This document shows positions 1 through 5,921 of a DNA stretch of 6,540 bases, one piece after another (the first letter of the stretch is position 1; each line of letters starts with the position of its first letter). The DNA is from Thermoflexales bacterium. GTDB lineage: Bacteria; Chloroflexota; Anaerolineae; Fen-1058. The stretch spans positions 1-6,540 of the forward strand of contig JAFGFO010000282.1 in the NCBI GenBank assembly GCA_016931085.1, written 5' to 3'. The notes beneath the pieces were generated by a model. The model ran no database searches. It was given only the letters and a program-made list of their open reading frames with translations, and had not been told where the DNA came from. The position numbers and the translations under genes were made by a program.

Positions 1-21
1 ATCGCGAAGATTTTCGCTTGC

Positions 22-88
22 GCGCAGAGCACGCAGAGAGCGCAGAGTTTTTAAAATTCTTCTCGGCGGCCTCGGCGCTCTCGGCGGC
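22..88. repeat. Intergenic inverted repeat built of 9-base units
   Basis: Three 9-base units, GCGCAGAGC, ACGCAGAGA and GCGCAGAGT (22-48), are followed by a 13-base AT-rich spacer (49-61). Three more units follow: CTCGGCGGC, CTCGGCGCT and CTCGGCGGC (62-88). The reverse complement of the left arm matches the right arm at about 18 of 25 positions, so the element is an imperfect dyad in which the arms also repeat internally. A separate small hairpin, GCGAA/TTCGC, lies at 4-17. Elements of this style (cgcagag-type arms around an AT-rich core) recur between genes in many environmental bacteria. Assignment to such a family is from memory, not from a search. Confidence 0.6.
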
Positions 89-108
89 GAAAGAGTTTTG
101 GTTGCGGC

Positions 109-114
109 AGGAGG
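109..114 (+). promoter_or_regulatory. Ribosome binding site that fixes the start of the 122-775 gene
   Basis: A perfect AGGAGG lies seven bases before the ATG at 122. The longer reading frame would open at TTG 98, but that codon sits upstream of this site and directly against the repeat element, so the ATG at 122 is preferred. Confidence 0.8.
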
Positions 115-121
115 CCGCGCT

Positions 122-775
122 ATGAAAGTCGTGCGTATTATCGCTATTGTCTTGGTGGCACTGACGGCCATCGTGAACGTGGTCGGCGGAGCGGGCACCT
201 ATTGCGCCGCCTTCACACCGGAAAAGTACGACTCGATGAAGGCGCTCATCCCATTGCAGTGGCTATACCAAGTCCTGGTGTTTGCCGTCGTCGGCGTGGG
301 ACTGGCGGGCGCGTGGTCAACTTTCTCACTCGCGCGCGCACACAAGAATTCGTATAGGACGGCGCTGATTATTTTGATCGTCGGCATCGCATTGGCCATC
401 GTCCAGATGGCGGCCTCGCGCTCGCTGCGCGGCAAGTCCATGCCGACCGATCTGCGCCTCTATGTCGGCGGCCTCACATTGATCGTGTTTTTGCTCTTGC
501 GATTGCCGGGCGTCTGGCAGGCAGCGGGTATGGTCAATCCGGCGGACAGTGGCGGCGGATGGCAAACGCCCAGTGGAATCGCTTCGATTGTGATGGGACT
601 GGCTGTGCTCACCGTTCCGCTGTGGGTTGGCAACTCGCACGCGTTTGACGGGGCCAACTGGGTCTATGCTTGGGATCGGCAATTGTTGTTGACCGGCGCG
701 GCGCTTTCGCTAGGCGGTGTAGCCTCGCTTATAAATACGCGTTCGAGAATGATTACTCGCTTGCACGCTGGCTGA
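122..775 (+). CDS. Six-helix integral membrane protein, function unknown
   Basis: The 217-residue product is strongly hydrophobic. Predicted membrane helices lie at roughly 4-23, 46-68, 79-97, 112-131, 152-169 and 186-203. They are joined by short loops, with basic stretches near 70-80 and 99-105 and a basic C-terminal tail. No catalytic motif, nucleotide-binding site or cysteine pair is visible; the single Cys28 lies just after helix 1. The N-terminal two thirds resembles, from memory, a conserved hypothetical membrane protein of Chloroflexota, but no name can be given. The ATG at 122 is chosen because of the AGGAGG seven bases upstream. The gene is alone on its strand, directly downstream of the inverted repeat. 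Its last 23 bases overlap, tail to tail, the end of the lipoprotein gene on the other strand. No clear promoter is visible in the 121 bases before it. That it is a real gene is fairly certain; its role is unknown. Confidence 0.8.
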   Translation: MKVVRIIAIVLVALTAIVNVVGGAGTYCAAFTPEKYDSMKALIPLQWLYQVLVFAVVGVGLAGAWSTFSLARAHKNSYRTALIILIVGIALAIVQMAASRSLRGKSMPTDLRLYVGGLTLIVFLLLRLPGVWQAAGMVNPADSGGGWQTPSGIASIVMGLAVLTVPLWVGNSHAFDGANWVYAWDRQLLLTGAALSLGGVASLINTRSRMITRLHAG

Positions 776-1406
776 GCAGCGCGATGACCGCATCTAGCAG
801 GATGTCCCTTCGCTCTGCACCACTGCCTTCGCCACCGCTGCCCCCACCGCTTGCCATTGGCGTGCCTAATGCCTCGGCGGTAGCACGCAGCGCCTCACGC
901 TCTGCCTGGGTCATATCCTTGCCTCGTACACCAGACGCCGGCGTGGATCCCGGAGCAGGGGTGGATATCTCTACGCCTTGCTCGATGTAGAAATCGTTGA
1001 GAGCAGCGTTGGTCAACTGCATGGCCTTGATGGCAGCGATTTGGTTGGGCGTCAGCGTTTCCAGGATTTGTGTCTGCACAGCAGTTGTCTCTTCGGTGGC
1101 CGACGTAGAATCTGCGCTCAGTGCCTTAAAAGCTTGCCAATACAAAAGCAATTCATGGGCTTGCTCTGGCGTGACGGCATGAGGGCTGCCCTCCAGGCGC
1201 AACGTGCCCAGCGCAAGTTGATTCCGCGGGCTAAGGGCATCCTCGTATTCGTCGGTGAGGATGTCTGTGAGAGCCAACGTGTTGTCTTGTGTGTCTTGCT
1301 TTTCCACTGTCGCCGCGGGTTGTGAGGTAGAGGACGTTACACTACCACATCCGCTGGCGACTAGCATAAAGACGATCATCAAGCCCAAGCTCTTGAATAG
1401 TTTCAT
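753..1406 (-). CDS. Lipoprotein with two LTxxQ-like motifs, last gene of the export operon
   Basis: The 217-residue product begins with a classic lipoprotein signal: basic MKLFK, a hydrophobic core, then lipobox ASGC with the lipidated cysteine at 20. A Ser/Thr/Gln-rich linker (21-45) follows. The helical body carries VTPEQ at 78-82 and LTPNQ at 118-122, each opening a helix. A Ser/Thr/Glu-rich gap (97-108) separates them. After a Pro/Gly-rich linker (149-160) comes an acidic helix, a Gly/Ser-rich stretch (186-196), and a final amphipathic helix (199-215). The LTxxQ spacing recalls the Spy/CpxP/ZraP family of extracytoplasmic stress proteins, but the full architecture differs, so the likeness may be only superficial. 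The gene starts 29 bases after the permease stop, with a GAGGTG ribosome site before its ATG. Operon position suggests an accessory to the exporter, perhaps binding its substrate or buffering stress; this is inference. Its 3' end overlaps the convergent membrane-protein gene. Confidence 0.82.
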   Translation of the reverse strand: MKLFKSLGLMIVFMLVASGCGSVTSSTSQPAATVEKQDTQDNTLALTDILTDEYEDALSPRNQLALGTLRLEGSPHAVTPEQAHELLLYWQAFKALSADSTSATEETTAVQTQILETLTPNQIAAIKAMQLTNAALNDFYIEQGVEISTPAPGSTPASGVRGKDMTQAEREALRATAEALGTPMASGGGSGGEGSGAERRDILLDAVIALLSQRASE

Positions 1407-1435
1407 TTTATCACCTCTGTCTCTGTCTATAACTT

Positions 1436-2641
1436 TTAATCTCGCCGCAGCGCCACAATGGGATCCAATTGCGCGGCCTGGGTGGCGGGATAATACCCAA
1501 AGAAAATGCCCACTGCCGCCGCTGCGCCAAAGGCTAAGGGAATGGAAGCCGGCACCAGTTCTGTGCGCATTGTGCCCAGTTCGCCAAAGAGATACGTCCC
1601 GCCAATCCCGACCAGTACGCCCACCAGCCCACCCGCCAGGCTCAAGATGACCGCTTCCAGCAAGAATTGCAAGCGCACATCTTGGGGGCGAGCGCCTAGG
1701 GACTGCCGCAAACCGATTTCCCGGGTCCGCTCAGTCACGCTGACCAACATAATGTTCATAATTCCGATGCCGCCTACCATCAACGAGACGCCGGCAACCC
1801 AGGCCAGCAAGTCGCGAAAGGTTTCCGTCGTCGCTTCTTGGGTAGCGATAATATCCTGCTGCGTTTCCACGCTAAAGTCGGGCCGGGCGGGATCAACGTC
1901 GTGGCGCTCGGCCAGCACAGCCGTGATTTGCGCAATGACGCTGTCCATTTTTTCGCGACTCTCGGCCTTGACATACACTGTGCGGACGCGGTTGCTGCCC
2001 ACGGCCATGGTAGTGAACTTTTGAAAGACGACGGCGATAGGGATATAGATGCGCCCGTCGTAATCCACGTCCCCGATGAAGCCTTTTTGCTCCATCACGC
2101 CGATAACCGTAAAGCGCGTTGATCCAATGGTGATTGGCTGTCCAAAGGGATCTTGTGTCCCGAACAAATCGCGCGCAATGCCATAGCCCAGCACGGCTAC
2201 TTTGGTCTTGCGCTCGTTGTCATCCGCAGTAAAGAATTGCCCGCTGAATAGTTCATAATCGCGTACTTGGGGAAAGTCGGTGGTGACGCCCAAGATGGAA
2301 ATGGCCTCCAAGGCTCCGCTGCCACCCTTGACATCCTGGGTGCTGAATTGCTCGGCCGATACGCCAATGATGCCGCGCACATTTTCGGCAATAGCTTGAG
2401 CGTCTTCGTAAACAAAGCTCTTAGCCGCGCCCGGCGTCCCGCGCAGTGGCCCGACAATGATGAGATCGGCCCCCAGCGAGTTGATCTGTTCGGCGATGGC
2501 AGCTTCGGCCCCGGCACTGACGGCCAACATCATAATGACGGACGCCACGCCGATGATAACGCCCAGGGTAGTGAGGAAAGAGCGCACTTTGTTGAGAGTC
2601 AGTCCTTCCCAAGCAATTTCCATAGTTTCAAATAGAGTCAT
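1436..2641 (-). CDS. MacB/FtsX-type ABC transporter permease
   Basis: The 401-residue protein has MacB-like permease architecture. A short cytoplasmic lead with KVRSFLTTLG precedes TM1 (about 22-43). A large extracytoplasmic MacB_PCD-type domain (about 45-275) follows. The FtsX domain carries TM2 (about 278-300), TM3 (about 325-350) and TM4 (about 364-383). The family signature GGIGIMN starts at 290, TERTREIGLR spans 303-312, and the closing YPA..AA.LDPI.ALR motif is intact at 384-399. The length fits the family. Such permeases dimerise and do not move substrate through a membrane channel; they couple cytoplasmic ATP hydrolysis to movements of the outer domain. The ATPase here is a separate protein, unlike Proteobacterial MacB where it is fused. 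The start is set at 2641, where ATG overlaps the ATPase stop as ATGA, not at the in-frame codon at 2665. Substrate cannot be read from sequence. Confidence 0.93.
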   Translation of the reverse strand: MTLFETMEIAWEGLTLNKVRSFLTTLGVIIGVASVIMMLAVSAGAEAAIAEQINSLGADLIIVGPLRGTPGAAKSFVYEDAQAIAENVRGIIGVSAEQFSTQDVKGGSGALEAISILGVTTDFPQVRDYELFSGQFFTADDNERKTKVAVLGYGIARDLFGTQDPFGQPITIGSTRFTVIGVMEQKGFIGDVDYDGRIYIPIAVVFQKFTTMAVGSNRVRTVYVKAESREKMDSVIAQITAVLAERHDVDPARPDFSVETQQDIIATQEATTETFRDLLAWVAGVSLMVGGIGIMNIMLVSVTERTREIGLRQSLGARPQDVRLQFLLEAVILSLAGGLVGVLVGIGGTYLFGELGTMRTELVPASIPLAFGAAAAVGIFFGYYPATQAAQLDPIVALRRD

Positions 2642-3369
2642 GCTGTTCCTCCTTGTCCCAAACACTCACCCGTGCCGGGGTGCCCATCGGAAATGACTTG
2701 CCCGTCGCGCAGGCAAATGATACGTTCGGCGTGGGCGGCCAGGTTCGGCTCGTGGGTTACCATCAAGATAGTGACACCCTGTGCGTGCAGCGTGTGAATG
2801 ATCGCCATGATATCCTCACTGGAGTGGGTGTCGAGATTGCCGGTGGGTTCGTCGGCCAAAATGAGCGCGGGTTGATTGACTAACGCCCGCGCGATGGCAA
2901 CGCGCTGTTGCTGTCCGCCGGACAGCTCGGCGGGCAGGTGGTACAAGCGCTCGCCCAAGCCTACCGATTCCAAGGCTGCAATGGCGCGCTCCTCACGTTC
3001 TTCTATGTCCAGCCGATCCTCTAGCCGGTACATCATGGGCAGCATCACGTTCTTGAGCGCTGAGAGACGCGGCAGCAAGTTGAAGGATTGGAAAACAAAG
3101 CCGATTTTGCGGTTGCGAATCTCGGCCAGGTCTTCCTTGCTCAACTCGCTTACGTCCTCGCCATCGAGAATGTAACTGCCGTGCGTGGGACGGTCGAGAC
3201 AACCCAGGATGTTCATCAAGGTAGATTTGCCGGAGCCAGATGTTCCCATAATGGCGGCAAACTCGCCTTGCTCGATGCCCAAATTCACCCCGTCCAGCGC
3301 GTGTACGGCAATCTCGCCCTCGCCGTAAATTTTCTTCAGGCCGGTGATTTGGATCAAATTGTCCGCCAT
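2638..3369 (-). CDS. ABC transporter ATPase of the MacB/LolD type
   Basis: This 243-residue ATPase has every expected catalytic element: Walker A GTSGSGKST at 42-50, Q-loop Gln94 in VFQSFNLLP, signature LSGGQQQR from 149, Walker B LILADE at 169-174 with catalytic Glu174, D-loop NLD at 178-180, and switch His206 in VTHE. The spacing and the NILGCLDRPT segment after Walker A are typical of the LolD/MacB/FtsE subfamily that partners FtsX-like permeases. It should hydrolyse ATP on the cytoplasmic face as a dimer bound to the downstream permease. A short Gly-rich tail (228-243, DGHPGTGECLGQGGTA) extends past the usual fold; its codons also hold the permease ribosome site. The ATG at 3367-3369 is preceded by AGAGGAG at good spacing. 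It starts 26 bases after the adaptor gene stop and overlaps the permease start by four bases. Confidence 0.96.
   Translation of the reverse strand: MADNLIQITGLKKIYGEGEIAVHALDGVNLGIEQGEFAAIMGTSGSGKSTLMNILGCLDRPTHGSYILDGEDVSELSKEDLAEIRNRKIGFVFQSFNLLPRLSALKNVMLPMMYRLEDRLDIEEREERAIAALESVGLGERLYHLPAELSGGQQQRVAIARALVNQPALILADEPTGNLDTHSSEDIMAIIHTLHAQGVTILMVTHEPNLAAHAERIICLRDGQVISDGHPGTGECLGQGGTA
2648..2654 (-). promoter_or_regulatory. Ribosome binding site for the permease, inside the ATPase gene
   Basis: AAGGAGG on the minus strand lies six bases before the ATG at 2641, within the last codons of the ATPase gene. Together with the ATGA stop/start overlap it supports translational coupling and rules for the 401-residue over the 409-residue permease. 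Confidence 0.85.
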
Positions 3370-3395
3370 AGTTTGCTCCTCTCTGGACAGCGCCC

Positions 3396-4817
3396 TTATT
3401 TTGTTTCCACCGTGCCGGTGCTGATAAGCTCGCCTTGTTCCAACCCAGACAGAACTTGAGCGTTGGCGAAATCTCGCAGCCCTATCTCTACCGGGCGCAG
3501 TTTCAACTGCCCATTCTCGGCAACGACAAAAACAGCGTATTGCCCAGACTCCAATTCTCGCAACGCCTGCACTGGCACCAGGAGCGTTTTGTAGGCTTCT
3601 CCGGCAGTAATTTCGACCTCAGCGGTCAATCCGGCGGGTAGAGTTTGATCGTTCTCGCTTTCGTCCAGCGCAGCCCAGGCTTGTACAGCTGGCGTACCGC
3701 CTACGGTCACCAACACGGGGTCCACGCGGACGAGCGAGCCGGTGAATTCCCGGCCTGGGTAGGCGTCGAAAACAACTGTTACCTTGTGGCCTACCGCTGC
3801 TTTACCCAGGTCGCTTTCCTCCAGATAAAAACGCACGAGTGGTGTGCCCAAATCTGCCAGGGTGAGGATGGGACCGGCGCCAACAGCTTCGCCCTCTCCG
3901 GCGACCACCGCCACAACTGTGCCGGCTGCCGGCGCAAGCAAGCGTGTGTTGTCCATCGCCAACTGCGCCGATTCCAGCGAAAGCTCTGCCTGCCGCACGG
4001 CCCATTCGGCTGCCTGCGAATCCGCGCCAGATCGGGCATCTTCCAGGGCTTGCTGAGCGACCAGCACCTTGGTCCAGGCCGCCTTGAGCGCATCGTCGTC
4101 GTCCAAGCCGAGCACGACCAGGTTATAGTTGGCCCGCGCGACTTGCACGTCATCCTGTGCTTTCTTCAAGGCTCGTAGAGTGCTTTCCCGCTCTCTATCC
4201 AGAGCGTTGGCCAACTGGGGGCCACTGCCAAGTTCCCAGTCTCGGGCGGGATCCCAGGCTACATCGTAAGCTGCCTGGGCATCGCTCAGTTGGGTTTGGG
4301 CCTGCGCCAGATTGACGCGAGCAGAGGTCAGCCGGTCGCTTGTATGGGTCGAGGCCTGTACGAGCGCATCGTAAGCAGCTTGGGCTGCCTCGAGATTGCT
4401 TTGCGCTATCTCCATGGTTTGTGTCATAGTGCGGTGTGACGTTTCCAGTTTGGCTTTAACCTGCTCCAGGTTCAATTCCGCCTGGGCTAACTGGATGTGA
4501 GCGCTGGCATTGTCCAGGCGGGCCAAGAGTTGCCCGGCTTGCACGTACTCACCCACTTGCACGGCTAATTCAAGCAACGTGCCACTGGTGCGGAAGCCCA
4601 AGTCAAGCTCCGTAGTTGGCACCAGGTTGCCGCTGCCCACCGCTGTGATGACGATATCTCCCTTGCGCACCGTCGTTGTCTGTAACGCAGGTTCTTTTGC
4701 ATCTGTGCTTTGTGTTGCGGTCTTGGCATAGTACCAATACCCACCCCCGATAAGCACAATCAAGGCAACAACGGTGGTGACGATCGGCCAAGTTTTTCGT
4801 CGTTTTCTTTTCTTCAC
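3396..4817 (-). CDS. Membrane-fusion/adaptor protein of the HlyD/MacA family
   Basis: The 473-residue protein has a very basic N-terminus (KKRKRRK) and one membrane anchor (about 11-30). The first half of a lipoyl-like domain follows (about 68-101, with GFRTSGTLLEL and VGEYVQAGQLLARLD). A long Ala/Gln/Glu-rich coiled-coil region spans about 105-290. The second lipoyl half is at about 293-322 (LAPAAGTVVAVVAGEGE), then a beta-barrel domain (326-405) and a membrane-proximal domain (405-473). The coiled coil is broken by a WDPARDWEL segment at 188-196 and by an acidic DDDD at 239-242, so it may fold as more than one hairpin. Its start codon is GTG, with GGAGG five bases upstream; no alternative ATG gives a better anchor. 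As first gene of the exporter set it should link the permease to the outside. No outer-membrane TolC-like gene is present. MacA-like by order and fold, but the substrate is unknown. Confidence 0.92.
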   Translation of the reverse strand: MKKRKRRKTWPIVTTVVALIVLIGGGYWYYAKTATQSTDAKEPALQTTTVRKGDIVITAVGSGNLVPTTELDLGFRTSGTLLELAVQVGEYVQAGQLLARLDNASAHIQLAQAELNLEQVKAKLETSHRTMTQTMEIAQSNLEAAQAAYDALVQASTHTSDRLTSARVNLAQAQTQLSDAQAAYDVAWDPARDWELGSGPQLANALDRERESTLRALKKAQDDVQVARANYNLVVLGLDDDDALKAAWTKVLVAQQALEDARSGADSQAAEWAVRQAELSLESAQLAMDNTRLLAPAAGTVVAVVAGEGEAVGAGPILTLADLGTPLVRFYLEESDLGKAAVGHKVTVVFDAYPGREFTGSLVRVDPVLVTVGGTPAVQAWAALDESENDQTLPAGLTAEVEITAGEAYKTLLVPVQALRELESGQYAVFVVAENGQLKLRPVEIGLRDFANAQVLSGLEQGELISTGTVETK

Positions 4818-4837
4818 AGGATCCTCCCTCTATTCAC

Positions 4838-4864
4838 GTTATACATCGCAACGGTCGATGTCAT
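4838..4864 (-). promoter_or_regulatory. Candidate promoter close to the adaptor gene
   Basis: On the minus strand ATGACA (4864-4859) and TATAAC (4843-4838) match the -35 and -10 consensus at five of six bases each. The spacer is 15 bases, shorter than ideal. Transcription would start about 15 bases before the ribosome site of the adaptor gene. It competes with the candidate at 4901-4943 as the operon promoter. Confidence 0.35.
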
Positions 4865-5104
4865 TGATTCCAGCGTGAGCCAGATGGCTGTGCTTGATAT
4901 AGTTTAACAGAATACCGTGAATATCTCGTGAAGGGCTTGTGAAAAATCGATGTAGAGCGGAACGTTTGCGGTGAACTGATAAGCGCAGCGATTTGTCCTA
5001 GTCGGTAGGTAGCAGTCAAAACGATCGCCGCCAATAGCAACAACCCAGGACGGCCTAACGAGCGTAGGGTTTCACAAAACACCGCGATGTGTACTGGATT
5101 TCAT
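4861..5104 (-). pseudogene. Frameshifted remnant of a membrane-protein gene
   Basis: Sixteen bases after the methyltransferase stop, AAGGA sits seven bases before an ATG at 5104, a convincing start. The frame gives only MKSSTHRGVL and then stops. One frame over, starting within the same GTGTTTTGTG stretch, an open frame continues with ETLRSLGRPG followed by a hydrophobic helix (LLLLAAIVLTATYRLGQIAALI) and runs to a stop at 4861. Removing one T from the four-T run (about 5076-5079) would join the two frames into a coherent N-terminus with one membrane helix. After about 4970 the composition no longer looks coding, and the response-regulator-like repeats lie inside this tail, so the rest of the original gene appears lost. 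It could instead be a sequencing error in a very short gene. No family was recognised. This remnant fills most of the 303 bases between the methyltransferase and the adaptor gene. Confidence 0.5.
4901..4943 (-). promoter_or_regulatory. Candidate response-regulator box with -10 element
   Basis: Three TTCAC units lie on the minus strand at 4943-4939, 4932-4928 and 4921-4917, exactly 11 bases apart, one helical turn. Ten bases beyond the last unit is TAAACT (4906-4901), a 4-of-6 match to a -10 element, and there is no proper -35. Direct repeats with an 11-base period replacing the -35 are the known layout for PhoB/PhoP/OmpR-type activators; Streptomyces PhoP units also contain TTCAC. A further TTCAC lies at 4975-4971, one base out of phase. 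It would drive the adaptor-ATPase-permease-lipoprotein genes. The regulator's identity is inference. Confidence 0.4.
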
Positions 5105-5120
5105 GCTCGTTCCTTTTTGG

Positions 5121-5720
5121 CTACGACTTGTTTCTCCGATCCGGAGTCAACCAGGGGCTTTTTTCCACAATGATCCAGGCGCTTAGATGTCTCGCCTCGA
5201 CATTCACGCGGGCGTTGGGATACGAGAATAGACTTGCAACCTGGGCCGGCGTAAAGAAATGACTACGCATCAGGGCCAGCTTTTCAGCCAACGCCAGCAA
5301 TTGGATGCTCAAGGTACGCACGTCTGGCTCCTCAATCACCAGCCGCCCGCCAGGTTGGAGGACCCGCCAGAGTTCCCGCGCCGTTTGCCTCTGGTCGTGC
5401 ACGTGATGCAGGGCATCGACCATCAGGATGCGGGCGAAGGATGAATCCGGAAAGGGCAGCGTTTCGGTACAGGAGCAGACCGGGCGCAGGCCATTCTTCC
5501 GGCGGGCTTCTTTCAGCATCTCGCAGGAAGAATCGGCCACCACCAGCGGGGCGGCCATGGCGCGCAGGAACTGCGCCACCCGCCCGGTACCGCCGCCGGC
5601 ATCCAGTAACGCGCCCTCGGCCGGCAGGCCGGCCAAAGCCACAAGTTGCTGAGGGTCTTGGGGCCGGATAAAGGCTTCATATAAGGGGGCCAGAAAATCA
5701 AAATGGTCAAACAGCGGCAT
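5121..5720 (-). CDS. Class I SAM-dependent methyltransferase (Methyltransf_11-like)
   Basis: The 199-residue protein is a compact Rossmann-fold methyltransferase. Motif I LLDAGGGTGR at 38-47 binds S-adenosylmethionine. VVADSS at 60-65 supplies the acidic residue (Asp63) at the end of strand 2. LPFPDSSFA at 88-96 and DALHHV at 102-107 are the usual post-motif segments, and LQPGGRLVIEEP at 121-132 is motif III. This set matches UbiE/Methyltransf_11 enzymes acting on small molecules, but the acceptor cannot be told. No membrane helix or signal is present, so it is cytoplasmic. The ATG at 5720 has GGTGA six bases upstream. It follows the PIG-L-like remnant directly, with an upstream out-of-frame stop at 5707-5709 inside its first codons, and a further start site lies 16 bases after its stop, so it reads as part of a tight minus-strand unit. 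It appears intact, unlike both its neighbours. Confidence 0.9.
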   Translation of the reverse strand: MPLFDHFDFLAPLYEAFIRPQDPQQLVALAGLPAEGALLDAGGGTGRVAQFLRAMAAPLVVADSSCEMLKEARRKNGLRPVCSCTETLPFPDSSFARILMVDALHHVHDQRQTARELWRVLQPGGRLVIEEPDVRTLSIQLLALAEKLALMRSHFFTPAQVASLFSYPNARVNVEARHLSAWIIVEKSPWLTPDRRNKS

Positions 5721-5721
5721 G

Positions 5722-5921
5722 ATATCTCACCAACTCCTGGAAGAAATCGCGTTTGCCGCTCTGGCATAGCTCGAACCGACATCATGCCCAATCGCTCCGC
5801 CAAGCTGCGCGGCACGGCGATGTTGTACAGCGCATCCATGACTTGCGCGCGATGGAACGCTTCTGTCGCGCACTGCCCGATGGCAATGTGATCGGGATGC
5901 CCCGACAACGTGAATGTTCAT
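5722..5921 (-). pseudogene. Collapsed PIG-L/LmbE-type deacetylase gene
   Basis: A good start exists at 5921: AGGAG six bases before an ATG that overlaps the preceding stop as ATGA. It begins MNIHVVGA, as PIG-L deacetylases often do just before their AHPDD zinc motif, then becomes meaningless. From about 5911 a different frame reads SGHPDHIAIGQCATEAFHRA, then YNIAVPRSLAERLG. This is the mid-protein GHPDH motif and following segment of the PIG-L/LmbE family. The roughly 100 residues normally between the first and second HPD motifs are absent, and the protein is lost again after RAMPE. The simplest reading is an internal deletion between the two similar HPD-coding stretches plus a frame change. 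An intact member would be about 220-270 residues and would remove acyl groups from N-acetylated sugars or similar. The family call rests on remembered motifs; that the gene is non-functional is fairly clear. Confidence 0.6.

Noticed and set aside
326..682. 118-codon open frame on the minus strand
   Set aside because: It is antisense to the six-helix membrane protein and is polar, Arg/His-rich, low-information sequence typical of shadow frames.
2642..2665. Upstream start for the permease (eight extra residues)
   Set aside because: The AAGGAGG at 2648-2654 lies inside this extension and points to the ATG at 2641, where the family-like N-terminus begins.
3645..4178. 177-codon open frame on the plus strand
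   Set aside because: It lies wholly inside the adaptor gene on the opposite strand, its translation is rich in Cys, His and Arg without any motif, and the adaptor reading is far better supported.
5513..5908. 131-residue product as one gene
   Set aside because: Only its first half resembles PIG-L. The rest is the methyltransferase gene read out of frame, and its TTG start has no ribosome site.
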